From: Planctomycetota bacterium
Lineage (GTDB): Bacteria > Planctomycetota > Planctomycetia > Gemmatales > Gemmataceae
Length of the DNA stretch: 64,000 nucleotides
NCBI GenBank assembly: GCA_016195405.1
Contig: JACPZP010000117.1
Span: forward strand, 29,461 to 93,460
Reading direction: 5' to 3'
In this document: positions 1-8,167 of the stretch, one piece after another
Numbering within the stretch: position 1 is the stretch's first letter
Layout: every line of letters starts with the position of its first letter
Translations under genes and position numbers: made by a program
Notes under the pieces: model-generated
What the model saw: only the letters and a program-made list of their open reading frames with translations
What the model was told of the DNA's origin: nothing
Database searches by the model: none

Positions 1-1250
1 TTCGCCGCGCCTTTCCGTACCGCAAACTGAATGAAGCGGACTTCGAGCATTGCCTCGCTTATCTTTCGGGAAAGAAGTCCAACGGCGCGGATTGGCTGCC
101 GTCGCGTCTGCAATGGCGCGGAAACGAATTCGCGATTATCAACCAGTGGACGGCGTCGCTCTTGCGGCGCAATTTCGGCTCGATCATTAACGAAGAGCCG
201 CGCGCGATTCGCCTCTTAATTCCGGCAAGCGACAATAATACCGAGCCGCGCTCGCTGCCGGTCGGCACGGTCGAGGAAGCTTACGCCGATCGGCTCAGGC
301 CCGGCGATCGCTTCGTCTTGGACGGTCGCTGTTTCCAATTTCGCCGCCATGAGGATGGCGCGTTGCTCGTGGAAGAAGTCGCGGGCTCGCCGATCGTGCC
401 GCACTGGACCACCGGCGGCTGGCACCTGGCGCCGGAGTTGGCCCGGCGCCTTTTCGTCTTCCGGTGTCAGGCCGCGGAAGCCCTGCGCGACGGCCTTCAA
501 GCTTTCGCGGATTTCTTGCGCCTTGAGTACGGCTTGGAGGACGCCGGCATCGCCGAGCTGACGCGCTTGTTCCTGATGCAAGAGACGATCAGCGAAATTC
601 CCGCTTTGGATTGCTTGCTTATCGAGAGCATCGATAACGACGCCCGGCAGGAGGTCTATTTTCACACGCCCCTGTCTCGAGCCGCCAATGACGCCATGGC
701 CCGCGTGCTCGCATGGAGACTCTATCGTGAGCGCGGACTGGAGGGGCCGGCCGTGGTCGCAGACCTCGGCTTCATGCTGTCGTTACCCACTTGTCAGCCG
801 CTGACGCCAGACGCGTGGCGAGGCTTGCTCGCCGCGGAACGCTTCGCAGATGATCTAAGTGAAGCGGTGAGCGAGAGCCCTTCCCTGCGTGATCGCTTCG
901 CCCGCGTAGCCATGACGGGGCTGATGGTCCTGCGGCAACCGTGGGGCGGCCGGCGCAAGGTCGGCGGCCGCGACTGGGTGCAGCGCCGCTTGTTCGAGCA
1001 AGTTCGGCATCACGAACCGGATTTCGTCTTGCTCCGTCAAGCCGAGCGCGAGGTGCACCGCGAAGTGTGCGATGCGCCGGCCGCGCTGAGCTTTCTCGAA
1101 GCGTTGCCGTCGATGGAGGTGCGCTTTCGATCGCTGTCGGAGGTGTCGCCGTTTGCCGCGGCCTGGACACAGCCCGCCCAGATCAGCGCGGAACTGGCCG
1201 AGACGCCCGGCAACGTGCTCGAACGATTGCATCACCAACTGGTAGGTTGA
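1..1250 (+). CDS. Ligase-associated DEXH-box (Lhr-like) helicase, C-terminal part, 5' end outside window
   Basis: The reading frame is open from the first base (codons in frame from position 3) and ends at a TGA at 1248-1250, so only about 416 C-terminal residues are visible. The first residues (RRAFPYRKLNEADF, then a CLAYLSG stretch) match the region after the helicase core of Lhr-like enzymes. The rest matches the DEAD/H-associated C-terminal domain. The motor motifs (Walker A, DEXH) must lie upstream of the window. The next gene starts 5 bp downstream and encodes PdeM, the usual partner in the ligase-associated DNA damage response set (helicase, PdeM, exonuclease, ATP-dependent ligase). 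That context supports the subfamily call. The role in DNA repair is known for the family only by association. Confidence 0.85.
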   Translation, partial: RRAFPYRKLNEADFEHCLAYLSGKKSNGADWLPSRLQWRGNEFAIINQWTASLLRRNFGSIINEEPRAIRLLIPASDNNTEPRSLPVGTVEEAYADRLRPGDRFVLDGRCFQFRRHEDGALLVEEVAGSPIVPHWTTGGWHLAPELARRLFVFRCQAAEALRDGLQAFADFLRLEYGLEDAGIAELTRLFLMQETISEIPALDCLLIESIDNDARQEVYFHTPLSRAANDAMARVLAWRLYRERGLEGPAVVADLGFMLSLPTCQPLTPDAWRGLLAAERFADDLSEAVSESPSLRDRFARVAMTGLMVLRQPWGGRRKVGGRDWVQRRLFEQVRHHEPDFVLLRQAEREVHREVCDAPAALSFLEALPSMEVRFRSLSEVSPFAAAWTQPAQISAELAETPGNVLERLHHQLVG

Positions 1251-1255
1251 AAACC

Positions 1256-1948
1256 ATGCGCGTATTTCAGGAATGGATTCTGACGCCGTGGCGGCTCGCG
1301 ATCCACGAACCGACACGGACCGCCGTGGTCGCCGACATGCACTTGGGCTACGATCTGGCCCGGCGGCAAGCAGGCGAAGCCGTCCCAAATATAGACTGGG
1401 ACGGATACCTGGCGCCGTTGCACGCGGCGGTCAGCACGCATGACATCGAGAGCCTGGTCATTGCCGGCGATCTGTTCGAAAAAGCCTTTGATCCGGAACT
1501 CTGGCGTCATCTCCGCAAACGCCTTAGCGGTATGGGGTTTAGCATCGTGGCCATCGTTCCGGGCAATCACGATCGGGGATTGTGTGAACAGAAGAAACTG
1601 CCGATCTACCCCGACGGTTTCATGCTCGCGAAATGGACGATCCTCCACGGGCACGGCGCTTCACAAGCAGACAAGACCGTTTTGGGACACTGGCATCCGT
1701 GTGTGCTACGTAGAGGCCGAAAGACGCCGTGTTACCTGGTCGGTCCGCGTCGCTTGGTCCTACCCGCCTATTCTCACGACGCAGCCGGTGTCAATATTTG
1801 GCGACATCCAGAATGGCGCGGCATGCGCTGCTGCGCAATTGTCGATGGCGTGGTCATCGATGCCGGCTTCGTCCCAGGCAAATCGGCCGGGACGCATGCG
1901 ACTAATAAAAAAAGCCGGCCCTGGGAAGGCCGGCTTCAAAGAAGCTAA
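1256..1948 (+). CDS. pdeM: Ligase-associated DNA damage response endonuclease PdeM (metallophosphoesterase)
   Basis: This 230-residue calcineurin-like phosphoesterase shows the metal-binding blocks in order: DMHLGY near residue 26, GDLFE near 72, GNHDRG near 103, HGH near 132, and GHWHP near 144. The start chosen is the ATG at 1256, 5 bp after the helicase stop; longer frames upstream overlap the helicase and lack homology. PdeM proteins are predicted nucleases encoded beside an Lhr-like helicase and an ATP-dependent ligase. The last 14 or so residues are encoded by a GC-rich hairpin that looks like a terminator for the opposite strand. The C-terminal tail may therefore be an extension rather than part of the conserved fold. 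Confidence 0.88.
   Translation: MRVFQEWILTPWRLAIHEPTRTAVVADMHLGYDLARRQAGEAVPNIDWDGYLAPLHAAVSTHDIESLVIAGDLFEKAFDPELWRHLRKRLSGMGFSIVAIVPGNHDRGLCEQKKLPIYPDGFMLAKWTILHGHGASQADKTVLGHWHPCVLRRGRKTPCYLVGPRRLVLPAYSHDAAGVNIWRHPEWRGMRCCAIVDGVVIDAGFVPGKSAGTHATNKKSRPWEGRLQRS
1905..1936 (-). terminator. Rho-independent terminator for the BON-protein gene, inside the pdeM 3' end
   Basis: Arms AAGCCGGCC (1912-1920) and GGCCGGCTT (1928-1936) enclose a 7-base loop. Read on the minus strand, the stem is followed by a run of seven T residues. It lies about 110 bp beyond the stop of the minus-strand gene at 2047-2829 and overlaps the coding end of pdeM. Confidence 0.7.
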
Positions 1949-1977
1949 TTCGCCAAACACGATTCGGCAGGCGGCAC

Positions 1978-2033
1978 GTAGGACGGCCTTCCTAGGCCGT
2001 CGGACGTCGGACGGGCTAGGAAGCCCGTCCTAC
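1978..2033. repeat. REP/BIME-like double-hairpin repeat (GTAG...CTAC)
   Basis: The element begins GTAGGACGG and ends CCGTCCTAC. It contains two palindromes, ACGGCC/GGCCGT and ACGGGC/GCCCGT, with TTCCTA/TAGGAA cores. It lies between the convergent pdeM and BON-protein genes. The architecture matches the other GTAG...CTAC elements in this window. Confidence 0.7.
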
Positions 2034-2046
2034 AGCCAATTCGCTG

Positions 2047-2829
2047 TTACCAATATCGAACACGCCACCAATCATGGCCCGTCGCTTGCCGGCCATACCA
2101 CCAATGGCCATCGCGCCACTGCAACGTCACGGCGCGCCAGCCCGGCGGAACTTTGGGGAACGGGTACATAGGGCCGATAAACGGGAACGCTTCGTACGGA
2201 TAGGTCTGCGGATAGGCCACACGCGAGAAGTTGTTGTAAGGAGCGTACGTCGGCCAAGCATAGGGCGGCATGGGCGGCGGCTGCATGTGCTGATTCATGC
2301 CCGGCCCCGCCATCGGCCCTGCCATCGGCCCTGCCATCGGCGGAATCAGCGACGTCGGCTCTTGGAAGCCCGCGCCTGGGGCCTGGATCGGCTGGGGAAA
2401 ATTGACGCCCCCTGGACCTTGGGCCTGGGCTGGACGCAATCCCATGGCGTCAAAAATCATGAGCCCATCGCGAATCTGGTGCACGCCAGGGACCGCTTGA
2501 ACGACGGCGATCACCCGATCGTGTTGGGCCTGGTCTTGCACCTGGCCCACGAGATCGGCGACTCCACCGGTGTACGCGATGTCGACGCGCTGATCTCCCA
2601 AGACTCGGCTCTGTGCCAAGCTCTGGGCGATGGCATCGGCAATACTCTGATTGGAAAGGGCCGCTCCAGGTACGACTCGATCGGCTACGACCGGATTAGT
2701 GACAACCGGATTGGCGGCCGAACCTGTTTGGCCCGGCTCCCGTTCGGTCTCCTGGGCCAGAAGCGAGCCAGCCCCGGATGCGCTGATCCACAGGCCCAGG
2801 GCGGCGGGCAGAATCTTTCGAGTGATCAC
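2047..2829 (-). CDS. Secreted BON-domain protein
   Basis: The 260-residue protein starts with a Sec-type signal peptide (KIL, a hydrophobic stretch, then SLLAQ). A BON domain follows at about residues 60-125 (NQSIADAIAQSL, a GGVADLVGQV strand, AVPGVHQI). The C-terminal half is rich in Pro, Gly, Tyr and Met with repeated MAGPMAGP units, and looks disordered. The start is a GTG at 2829 with a strong AGGAGG seven bases upstream; no ATG nearby fits better. BON domains bind lipid or periplasmic surfaces in other bacteria; the specific role here is unknown. The gene appears to be monocistronic and to end at the hairpin at 1905-1936. Confidence 0.75.
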   Translation of the reverse strand: MITRKILPAALGLWISASGAGSLLAQETEREPGQTGSAANPVVTNPVVADRVVPGAALSNQSIADAIAQSLAQSRVLGDQRVDIAYTGGVADLVGQVQDQAQHDRVIAVVQAVPGVHQIRDGLMIFDAMGLRPAQAQGPGGVNFPQPIQAPGAGFQEPTSLIPPMAGPMAGPMAGPGMNQHMQPPPMPPYAWPTYAPYNNFSRVAYPQTYPYEAFPFIGPMYPFPKVPPGWRAVTLQWRDGHWWYGRQATGHDWWRVRYW

Positions 2830-3189
2830 GGCAACCTCCTCCTACGGTTTTGCGCGCCACGACGACTAAGCCAATCTTCGTCCTTTTTTCGGAAAAACTA
2901 CCCCGACAAGAATAAAAGATGTGGCAAGGAGAAAACCCGTGAGCCGCACAATGCGAACATCCGCAGTTATGCCGATATCGGGCACGGTTTGCCCGCAAAG
3001 GAAGGTTTGCGAAGAGCCGACAGGCGGAAGGCGACCGAACCTTTTCGACTTTTTCGCCTCGGAATCACTGCAGAATCCGCCCGCGCGTGCCGATGAAGGT
3101 GGATTGGTTGACAGCGGCAACAGGCATCCCTATATTGCGCAAACGTGGACTTCACGCTCGGCGTGCCGCCTACGTTGCCCAAATCACGA
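2830..3189. other. Intergenic region between BON-protein gene and tRNA-Arg
   Basis: No convincing gene is present; the short frames here have no recognisable content. The stretch should hold the promoters of the minus-strand BON gene and of the plus-strand tRNA, but I could not fix clear -35/-10 boxes. Confidence 0.5.
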
Positions 3190-3263
3190 GCGCCCGTAGC
3201 TCAACTGGATAGAGCAATGGCCTACGGAGCCATAGGTTGCAGGTTCGACTCCTGCCGGGCGTA
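3190..3263 (+). tRNA. tRNA-Arg (anticodon ACG)
   Basis: A full cloverleaf can be drawn. The acceptor arm is GCGCCCG with CGGGCGT (first pair G-U), the D arm GCTC/GAGC, the anticodon stem ATGGC/GCCAT with loop CTACGGA (anticodon ACG), and the T arm GCAGG/CCTGC with loop TTCGACT. The discriminator base is A and no CCA is encoded. A hairpin with a T run follows 55 bp later. Confidence 0.95.
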
Positions 3264-3271
3264 ATGGCTTA

Positions 3272-3338
3272 ATACCCGCTTGCGGGTTCGCGTGACGGCC
3301 AACTTTTTGGTCGCGCTAACCCGCAAGCGGGTTTTTAC
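3272..3338 (+). repeat. Double palindrome of the CCCGCTTGCGGG family, probably also the tRNA terminator
   Basis: Two inverted copies are separated by about 30 bp: ACCCGCTTGCGGGT near 3273-3287 and AACCCGCAAGCGGGTT at 3318-3333. The second is followed by a T run, so it can act as a factor-independent terminator for the tRNA. A related inverted pair occurs at 10741-10795. Confidence 0.65.
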
Positions 3339-3629
3339 GCGCTTGCGATGGGTTTTCGGCGCGGATATAATCAGGGAGAAGTCGCAAGGCTTCAACAACC
3401 TCTGCGGTGTACGTTACTAGACAACACTTTTGACGAACCGATAGAGTACCCGCTGGGAGCCAAAAAACTGTCCGGCGCTTGCAAGCCCACCCAGCAGTGG
3501 GATCCAAAACCCGGCGGTGAGGCACCCAACTATTAACTGCGGGTTCTCAAAAGCGTCTAAGACGGCACGGCGGAGGTTTTTTCTGCGCCCTTTGATTGGG
3601 CGGAAATGCTGCGGTGAATTGAGACCGCG
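3339..3629. other. Intergenic region without a recognised gene
   Basis: Small frames exist on both strands but none shows a ribosome-binding site or recognisable domain. A minor hairpin (GCGCCC/GGGCGG near 3581-3602) is the only structure seen. Confidence 0.5.
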
Positions 3630-4082
3630 CTACTTGACGGATTCCTCTGCGATTCCCAAGGCGGTCACGAACGGAAACCTCTGATAGTGCGCATTGTCCT
3701 CGGTCACAATTCTTGAAACGCCGGCATCTCGCATCGTCACGGCCAAAAACATGTCATACCAAACGGGACCTGTGATCCCCAAAGCAGCCCCCTCGCGGAT
3801 GGCGCGCATCACGGTTGCGCGTTTCGGATAGATCTTCTTCAAGTTGCGCGAGTGGTAAAGAACTCTTACGAAGTGAGCAACGTCGTCCGCCGGCAGCGGC
3901 TCATGGACCAGCCTTCTCCGTGAAACAACGGCGGCGAATTCAACGAGATTTTGTGGCGCGATGCAATAGCGCGCTCGCTCCTTAAGTGCGCGGTCCAGGA
4001 TTTCTCGCGCTTGGCCGTGTAGAGGCGCCCTTTGATACGCAGCGTGAACCAAGACGTTTGTGTCCAGAAGGGCAGCGGCCAT
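3630..4082 (-). CDS. PIN-domain protein, probable VapC-type toxin
   Basis: This 150-residue protein has the PIN ribonuclease pattern: LLDTNVLV with the first acidic residue at position 7, NLVEF with Glu near 48, and a later acidic pair in the YDMFLAVTMRDAG...IVTEDN region near 110-130. Length fits VapC-like toxins, which cut tRNA or rRNA in known cases. It begins 5 bp after the stop of a small upstream gene with antitoxin features, so the two form a probable toxin-antitoxin operon on the minus strand. Substrate is unknown. Confidence 0.8.
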   Translation of the reverse strand: MAAALLDTNVLVHAAYQRAPLHGQAREILDRALKERARYCIAPQNLVEFAAVVSRRRLVHEPLPADDVAHFVRVLYHSRNLKKIYPKRATVMRAIREGAALGITGPVWYDMFLAVTMRDAGVSRIVTEDNAHYQRFPFVTALGIAEESVK

Positions 4083-4087
4083 CGACG

Positions 4088-4363
4088 CTACTCGTAGAAG
4101 TCTTTGCGTTCAAGGGGCGCCTTAATTCCCGCATCGATGCTTGGCAACGCATCAGCGGGCTTTGGAAGAGCATTGCGGCTCTTCCACGGCTTGACCTTGC
4201 GCGGAAGTTCCTGCATCTTCAGGTATTCATCGAAACCATAGACCGACGATGGCGTGCCGTTCTTGGAGACCACAACGATCTTCTTCTCGCCTTCTGCACA
4301 TCGCGCCATAATGCGTCGGGCCACGTCATTCGGCATGGGTTTTCTAGTGCTCTTTTTCCGCAT
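4088..4363 (-). CDS. Probable type II antitoxin partner of the PIN toxin
   Basis: The 91-residue product starts at the ATG at 4363, preceded by AAGGTGA. A longer frame to 4402 lacks such a site. The N-terminal part resembles prevent-host-death type antitoxins: a short helix (DVARRIMARC), then KKIVVVSKNGTPSSVYGFDEYL, the strand-turn that follows the DNA-binding segment in Phd/YefM proteins. The C-terminal part is basic then acidic, as expected for a toxin-binding tail. The close 5-bp spacing to the toxin gene supports the pairing. I infer antitoxin function; the exact family is uncertain. Confidence 0.65.
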   Translation of the reverse strand: MRKKSTRKPMPNDVARRIMARCAEGEKKIVVVSKNGTPSSVYGFDEYLKMQELPRKVKPWKSRNALPKPADALPSIDAGIKAPLERKDFYE

Positions 4364-4481
4364 GATTTCACCTTGCGTATGGCTATGCCATTCTGAACTC
4401 ACAATATCTCTTTGCGTTTATCGTGACAAGATATCGTTTGTAATATTGTTGAATCGACTTTACCGACTTGCGGTGAAATGC

Positions 4482-5858
4482 TTAAAGCAGCTGCCCTATC
4501 GCCAGCCCCTCCGACAGTGGAAACGGCCGTCCTTCCGCCGACTGATAGAAGATGCCGTGCGGATCGTAGCCCAGCGCCCGGAACACGGTAGCGTGAATGT
4601 CGGCCGGCGTAACCGGGTTGTCGTGCGGATAGGCTCCGGTGCGATCTGACGAACCGTAGTATTGGCCGCCGCGAATGCCGCCGCCGGCCAGCACCATGGT
4701 GTAGCAGTGGGGCCAATGATCTCGGCCAGCGGTCGTGTTGATAATCGGCGTGCGGCCAAAGTCGCCCATCCAAATCACCAGCGTGGAATCCAACAACCCG
4801 CGATCCGCCAGATCCTCCAGGAGCGCCGCATACGCCAGCTCCATCGGCGGCGCCAGGTTGTTGCGCAGTCGTTCGTGGTTGTTGATGTGCGTGTCCCAAG
4901 TAATGCTCGGACCGTTGACCGTGGTGACAAACCGCGCGCCCGCCTCCACGAGACGGCGTGCCAACAGATGCGATTGGCCCCAACTGTGTCGGCCGTAGCG
5001 CTCGCGCACCCGCGCCGGCTCTTGCGAGAGATCAAACGCGCGCTGCACTTCGGCCGAAGTCACGACCGAGAACGCACGCGCTTGGTTGGCAGCGAAATCG
5101 CGTGACTCTTCCTCACGAATCCGAACAGCATTTCGATCGAATTGACCGAGCAGCGATCGGCGCGCATCCAAGCGCTGCGATGTGACCTCCGGCGCCAAGC
5201 CAATGTTGGGCACGCGAAAATCCAGCCCGTTCGGATCGGCGTTGAGCACAAACGGATCGTAGCGCGCGCCCAGACAGCTGCCGAATTGCCCCGGCGTGAT
5301 GTAGGCGAAGCTATCGCAGTGCGGCAGCGGCGTGATGACATAGGGCGGCAACGGACTCGAATAGCCGTCGCGCTGGGCGAGCCAGCCGACCAAAGTGCCG
5401 AAACTGGGAACGTCGCTCCGCGTCGGATTGATGAGTGTGCTGTCAAGGCGGTACGGGCGGCCGACGATTGACCAGTACATGCCGGAATTGTGCTGCGTGT
5501 GCCGATGATGCACCGAGCGGACGATGGCGAGTTTGTCGGCGTGGCCGGCCAGATGCGGCATCAATTCCGAGATGCGAATCCCCGGCACATTCGTCGCAAT
5601 CGACCTAAGCGGCCCACGCACGTTGTCGGGCGCATCGGGCTTCATGTCCCAAAGGTCGATATGGCTCGGGGCGCCGCAGTTGAAGATCAGGATGACCGAG
5701 CGAGCGCGACTCTCGGGGCGTGCCTCGTTCGCCGCGGCGAATTGCAAATCCCGCCAGAACATGCTCAAGGCGCCCAGGCCGGCGGTTTTGAGGAACTGCC
5801 TGCGCGAAGGGATGCCTGAATTGCTTGCGGAATTCGCTAATCGCAGCAGAGGAATCAT
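4482..5858 (-). CDS. DUF1501 family protein with twin-arginine signal
   Basis: The protein has a Tat-type leader (SRRQFLKTAGLGAL) at residues 17-30. It then shows the DUF1501 pattern: VILIFNCGAPSHIDLWDMKP, SVHHRHTQHNSGMYWS, DTHINNHERLRNN, WMGDFGRTP and GRDHWPHCYTMVLAGGG. These metal-binding-like His/Asp blocks resemble the alkaline phosphatase/sulfatase fold; enzymatic function is not established. The start at 5858 (MIPLLRL) is preferred to the ATG at 5915 because the Tat motif then sits near the N-terminus. DUF1501 genes in planctomycetes usually follow a DUF1549/DUF1553 gene; here the gene stands alone. A complete pair is at 53.4-57.4 kb. Confidence 0.88.
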   Translation of the reverse strand: MIPLLRLANSASNSGIPSRRQFLKTAGLGALSMFWRDLQFAAANEARPESRARSVILIFNCGAPSHIDLWDMKPDAPDNVRGPLRSIATNVPGIRISELMPHLAGHADKLAIVRSVHHRHTQHNSGMYWSIVGRPYRLDSTLINPTRSDVPSFGTLVGWLAQRDGYSSPLPPYVITPLPHCDSFAYITPGQFGSCLGARYDPFVLNADPNGLDFRVPNIGLAPEVTSQRLDARRSLLGQFDRNAVRIREEESRDFAANQARAFSVVTSAEVQRAFDLSQEPARVRERYGRHSWGQSHLLARRLVEAGARFVTTVNGPSITWDTHINNHERLRNNLAPPMELAYAALLEDLADRGLLDSTLVIWMGDFGRTPIINTTAGRDHWPHCYTMVLAGGGIRGGQYYGSSDRTGAYPHDNPVTPADIHATVFRALGYDPHGIFYQSAEGRPFPLSEGLAIGQLL

Positions 5859-5959
5859 CGCGTTTTCGTGCCGTGGCTGGATTGTGGCAGGAGGGCGCGC
5901 ACTTTGGTGGGACAAGAGAATTGTAGCCGATTATTGGGCGAAATGTACACAAATAATGT

Positions 5960-6003
5960 TGTCAGTGGTCAGTTGTCCGTTGTCCACGGTCCGTGGTCTG
6001 ACC
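5960..6003. repeat. Dispersed repeat with GTCAGTGGTCAG units
   Basis: The stretch reads GTCAGTGGTCAGTTGTCC and then GTTGTCCACGGTCCGTGG. Closely similar units occur at 48225-48297, where they form a perfect inverted repeat. The element lies directly upstream of a gene that has lost its N-terminus. Confidence 0.55.
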
Positions 6004-6125
6004 AGCCCCGTTCACGGGGCTTTCGCGCAGCGTCTAGGCCCGCCGTTGACGGCGGGTTGGCGAGGCCACAAAATACTTGCCAGGCCCATTCACGGGCCTT
6101 CTCGTTGTGGGGCTTGAGGATCAAG

Positions 6126-7799
6126 ATGGTCTGGGAGAGCAAGGTCTTTCCTAAGACGGTGCGTGACATCTGGATCTACGTGCCAGCACAGTATTCCGAC
6201 AAGGAGCCGGCCAATCTGATGGTCTTTCAGGACGGCGTCCGCACTTACGCCACCCGCAAAGGCCAGTTCCGCGTGCCGACAGTCTTCGACAATCTCATCC
6301 ACAAGAAGGAGATGCCGGTCACCATCGCGGTGTTCATCGATCCGGGCAGCAACGAACTCGAGGGCAAGAAAGGGCAGCCCGATTTCGCCAATCGCAGCTT
6401 CGAATACGACACGCTGTCGCCGCAATATGCCGAGTTTCTTGAAAAGGAAGTCATCCCTGAGGTCGAGAAAAAGTTCAAGATTCGCAAGGATCCCCAAAGC
6501 CGGGCGATCTGCGGCATCAGCTCCGGCGGCATCTGTGCTTTTACTGTTGCTTGGGAACGCCCCGATCTCTTTGGCAGGGTGCTGAGCCACGTCGGTAGCT
6601 TCACGAATATCCGCGGCGGCGACGTTTATCCGGGCCGCATTCGCAAGACACCGACCAAGCCCATCCGCGTGTTCCTCCAAGGCGGGTCCGGCGATCTCGA
6701 CAACGAGCACGGCAACTGGCCGCTCGCCAATCAGCAGATGGCGCTGGCCCTCAAGTTCAAGGACTACGATTATCGCTTCGAGTTCGGCGACGGCGGCCAC
6801 AACGGCAAGCACGGCGGCGCAATTCTCCCCGACTCGCTCCGCTGGCTTTTCCGCGATGAAAAGCCGTTCGTGGTCTACGAGGGCAAAAGCGGCCCCGGCA
6901 AAGGCAAACACGTCGTCCTCGTTTCCGGCGACGAAGAATACCGCTCCGAGGAAGCGCTGCCGCAGCTTGCCAAGATTCTGGCAAAGCACCACGGCTTCAA
7001 GTGTACTGTTCTGTTCGCCATTGATCCCGTCAGCGGCGTCATCAATCCCAACGTGAACAACAACATCCCCGGCCTGGAAGCTCTCAAGGAAGCCGACCTG
7101 TTGATCATTGCCACGCGCTTCCGCGACCTGCCCGATGAGCAGATGAAATCCCTGGCCGACTACATCGAATCGGGCAAGCCAATCATCGGCATCCGCACCG
7201 CCACGCACGCGTTCTCGTTCGGAAAGAACAGAGGCTTTTTGAAATATCACTGGAACAACAAGGAAGGCGGCTTTGGCCGCATGGTCCTGGGCGAAACCTG
7301 GGTCAGCCATCACGGCAACCACGGCAGCCAAAGCACCCGCGGTATCATCGCGCCGGGTGAGGAAAAACATCCGATCGTACGCGACCTCAAGAACGGCGAG
7401 ATCTGGGGCCCCACCGACGTGTACGGCGTCCACTTGCCCTTGCCCGGCGACAGCAAGCCGCTGGTCTTGGGCCAGGTGCTCGACGGCATGAAGCCGACCG
7501 ACATGCCACTGGCCGGTGCGAAGAATGAGCCGATGATGCCGATCGCGTGGACCCGGACCTATACCGGCGAATCGGGCAAGACCGCCCGAGTCTTCACCAC
7601 CACCATGGGCGCCTCGCAGGACCTGCTGAGCGAAGGGACAAGGCGAATGCTGGTCAACGCCACGTTTTGGACGCTGGGAATGGAAGACGCCATTCGCAAT
7701 AGCTTGGATGTCGATCTCGTTGGCGACTACCGGCCGAGCCCGTTCCGGTTCGGCGGCGCTCGAAAGGGGGTGAGGCCGAGCGAGTTGGCGATGCCATAA
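6126..7799 (+). CDS. Esterase-ThuA two-domain protein lacking a signal peptide
   Basis: The frame encodes an esterase D-like alpha/beta-hydrolase, then a ThuA-type domain. Residues 1-270 carry RDIWIYVPAQY, LMVFQDG, the nucleophile motif GISSGG (Ser near 132) and a late His (DGGHNGKHGG). Residues 280-540 start at GKHVVLVSGDEEYRSEE and contain IGIRTATHAF and GETWVSHHGNHG. Homologous planctomycete proteins are secreted and begin with a signal peptide followed by 20-40 residues before this point. Here the first ATG is at 6126, within the hydrolase strand region. The sequence upstream is short repeats with hairpins (CCCGTTCACGGG, CCCGCCGTTGACGGCGGG). The gene may therefore be 5'-truncated. ThuA domains are linked to sugar metabolism; the substrate is unknown. 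Confidence 0.75.
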   Translation: MVWESKVFPKTVRDIWIYVPAQYSDKEPANLMVFQDGVRTYATRKGQFRVPTVFDNLIHKKEMPVTIAVFIDPGSNELEGKKGQPDFANRSFEYDTLSPQYAEFLEKEVIPEVEKKFKIRKDPQSRAICGISSGGICAFTVAWERPDLFGRVLSHVGSFTNIRGGDVYPGRIRKTPTKPIRVFLQGGSGDLDNEHGNWPLANQQMALALKFKDYDYRFEFGDGGHNGKHGGAILPDSLRWLFRDEKPFVVYEGKSGPGKGKHVVLVSGDEEYRSEEALPQLAKILAKHHGFKCTVLFAIDPVSGVINPNVNNNIPGLEALKEADLLIIATRFRDLPDEQMKSLADYIESGKPIIGIRTATHAFSFGKNRGFLKYHWNNKEGGFGRMVLGETWVSHHGNHGSQSTRGIIAPGEEKHPIVRDLKNGEIWGPTDVYGVHLPLPGDSKPLVLGQVLDGMKPTDMPLAGAKNEPMMPIAWTRTYTGESGKTARVFTTTMGASQDLLSEGTRRMLVNATFWTLGMEDAIRNSLDVDLVGDYRPSPFRFGGARKGVRPSELAMP

Positions 7800-7854
7800 G
7801 AGTTAACCTGACTTGTGCCACGTCCACGCCAAACCGTCCAAGATGAGCATCCGT

Positions 7855-8073
7855 GCGATTCGGGGCGTGGGCGTGCAGCGTAAGAACAAACTTGAGGTGA
7901 GCGCTTTTCTTTCAACGGTCAAGCAATCCGTTTCGAAAAGGGCATTGAACTATCTTAAGAAGCATGTTCCGCATTATCTCGACAAGCCACAAGGCTCTTT
8001 TCATTTCTGGCAAGATGGCCCGGGCTTCGGGCGTGGCACAGCTGGCACACATGCGCTCAGATTCGTTTCATGA
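7855..8073 (+). pseudogene. Fragment resembling a REP-associated tyrosine (Y1) transposase
   Basis: The frame reads FLSTVKQSVSKRALNYLKKH and then PHYLDKPQGSFHFWQDGPGFGRG. This closely resembles the C-terminal part of RAYT-type IS200-like transposases, where a run of this kind precedes a YRFWQRGGGYDRN-like motif. The catalytic HUH motif and Tyr region are absent, and the frame then loses similarity (THALRFVS and stop). It is a decayed remnant. RAYTs move REP/BIME palindromes in other bacteria, which fits the many such elements here. The assignment rests on remembered motif similarity. Confidence 0.45.
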
Positions 8074-8142
8074 ACGAATTTTACTTTCCAAGACCTGGCT
8101 CTCTGTGTCGAATGAATGAATCTAATCAGAGTCGTAAACAGC

Positions 8143-8167
8143 GGTCGCCTGCGGCTCCCCGCTAAAC
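8143..8167 (-). repeat. 25-bp repeat copy 1 (TTTAGCGGGGAGCCGC type), overlaps a stop codon
   Basis: Read on the minus strand the element begins GTTTAGCGGGGAGCCGC. An identical 25-mer is found at 8841-8865. Its TAG is the stop codon of the gene ending at 8162. Confidence 0.8.

Noticed and set aside
3316..3536. Short frames of 62-69 codons after the tRNA
   Set aside because: They overlap the terminator palindrome or lack a ribosome-binding site and any recognisable content.
6090..7433. 447-residue minus-strand frame opposite the esterase-ThuA gene
   Set aside because: No domain or start signal, and the plus strand encodes two recognisable domains over the same bases.
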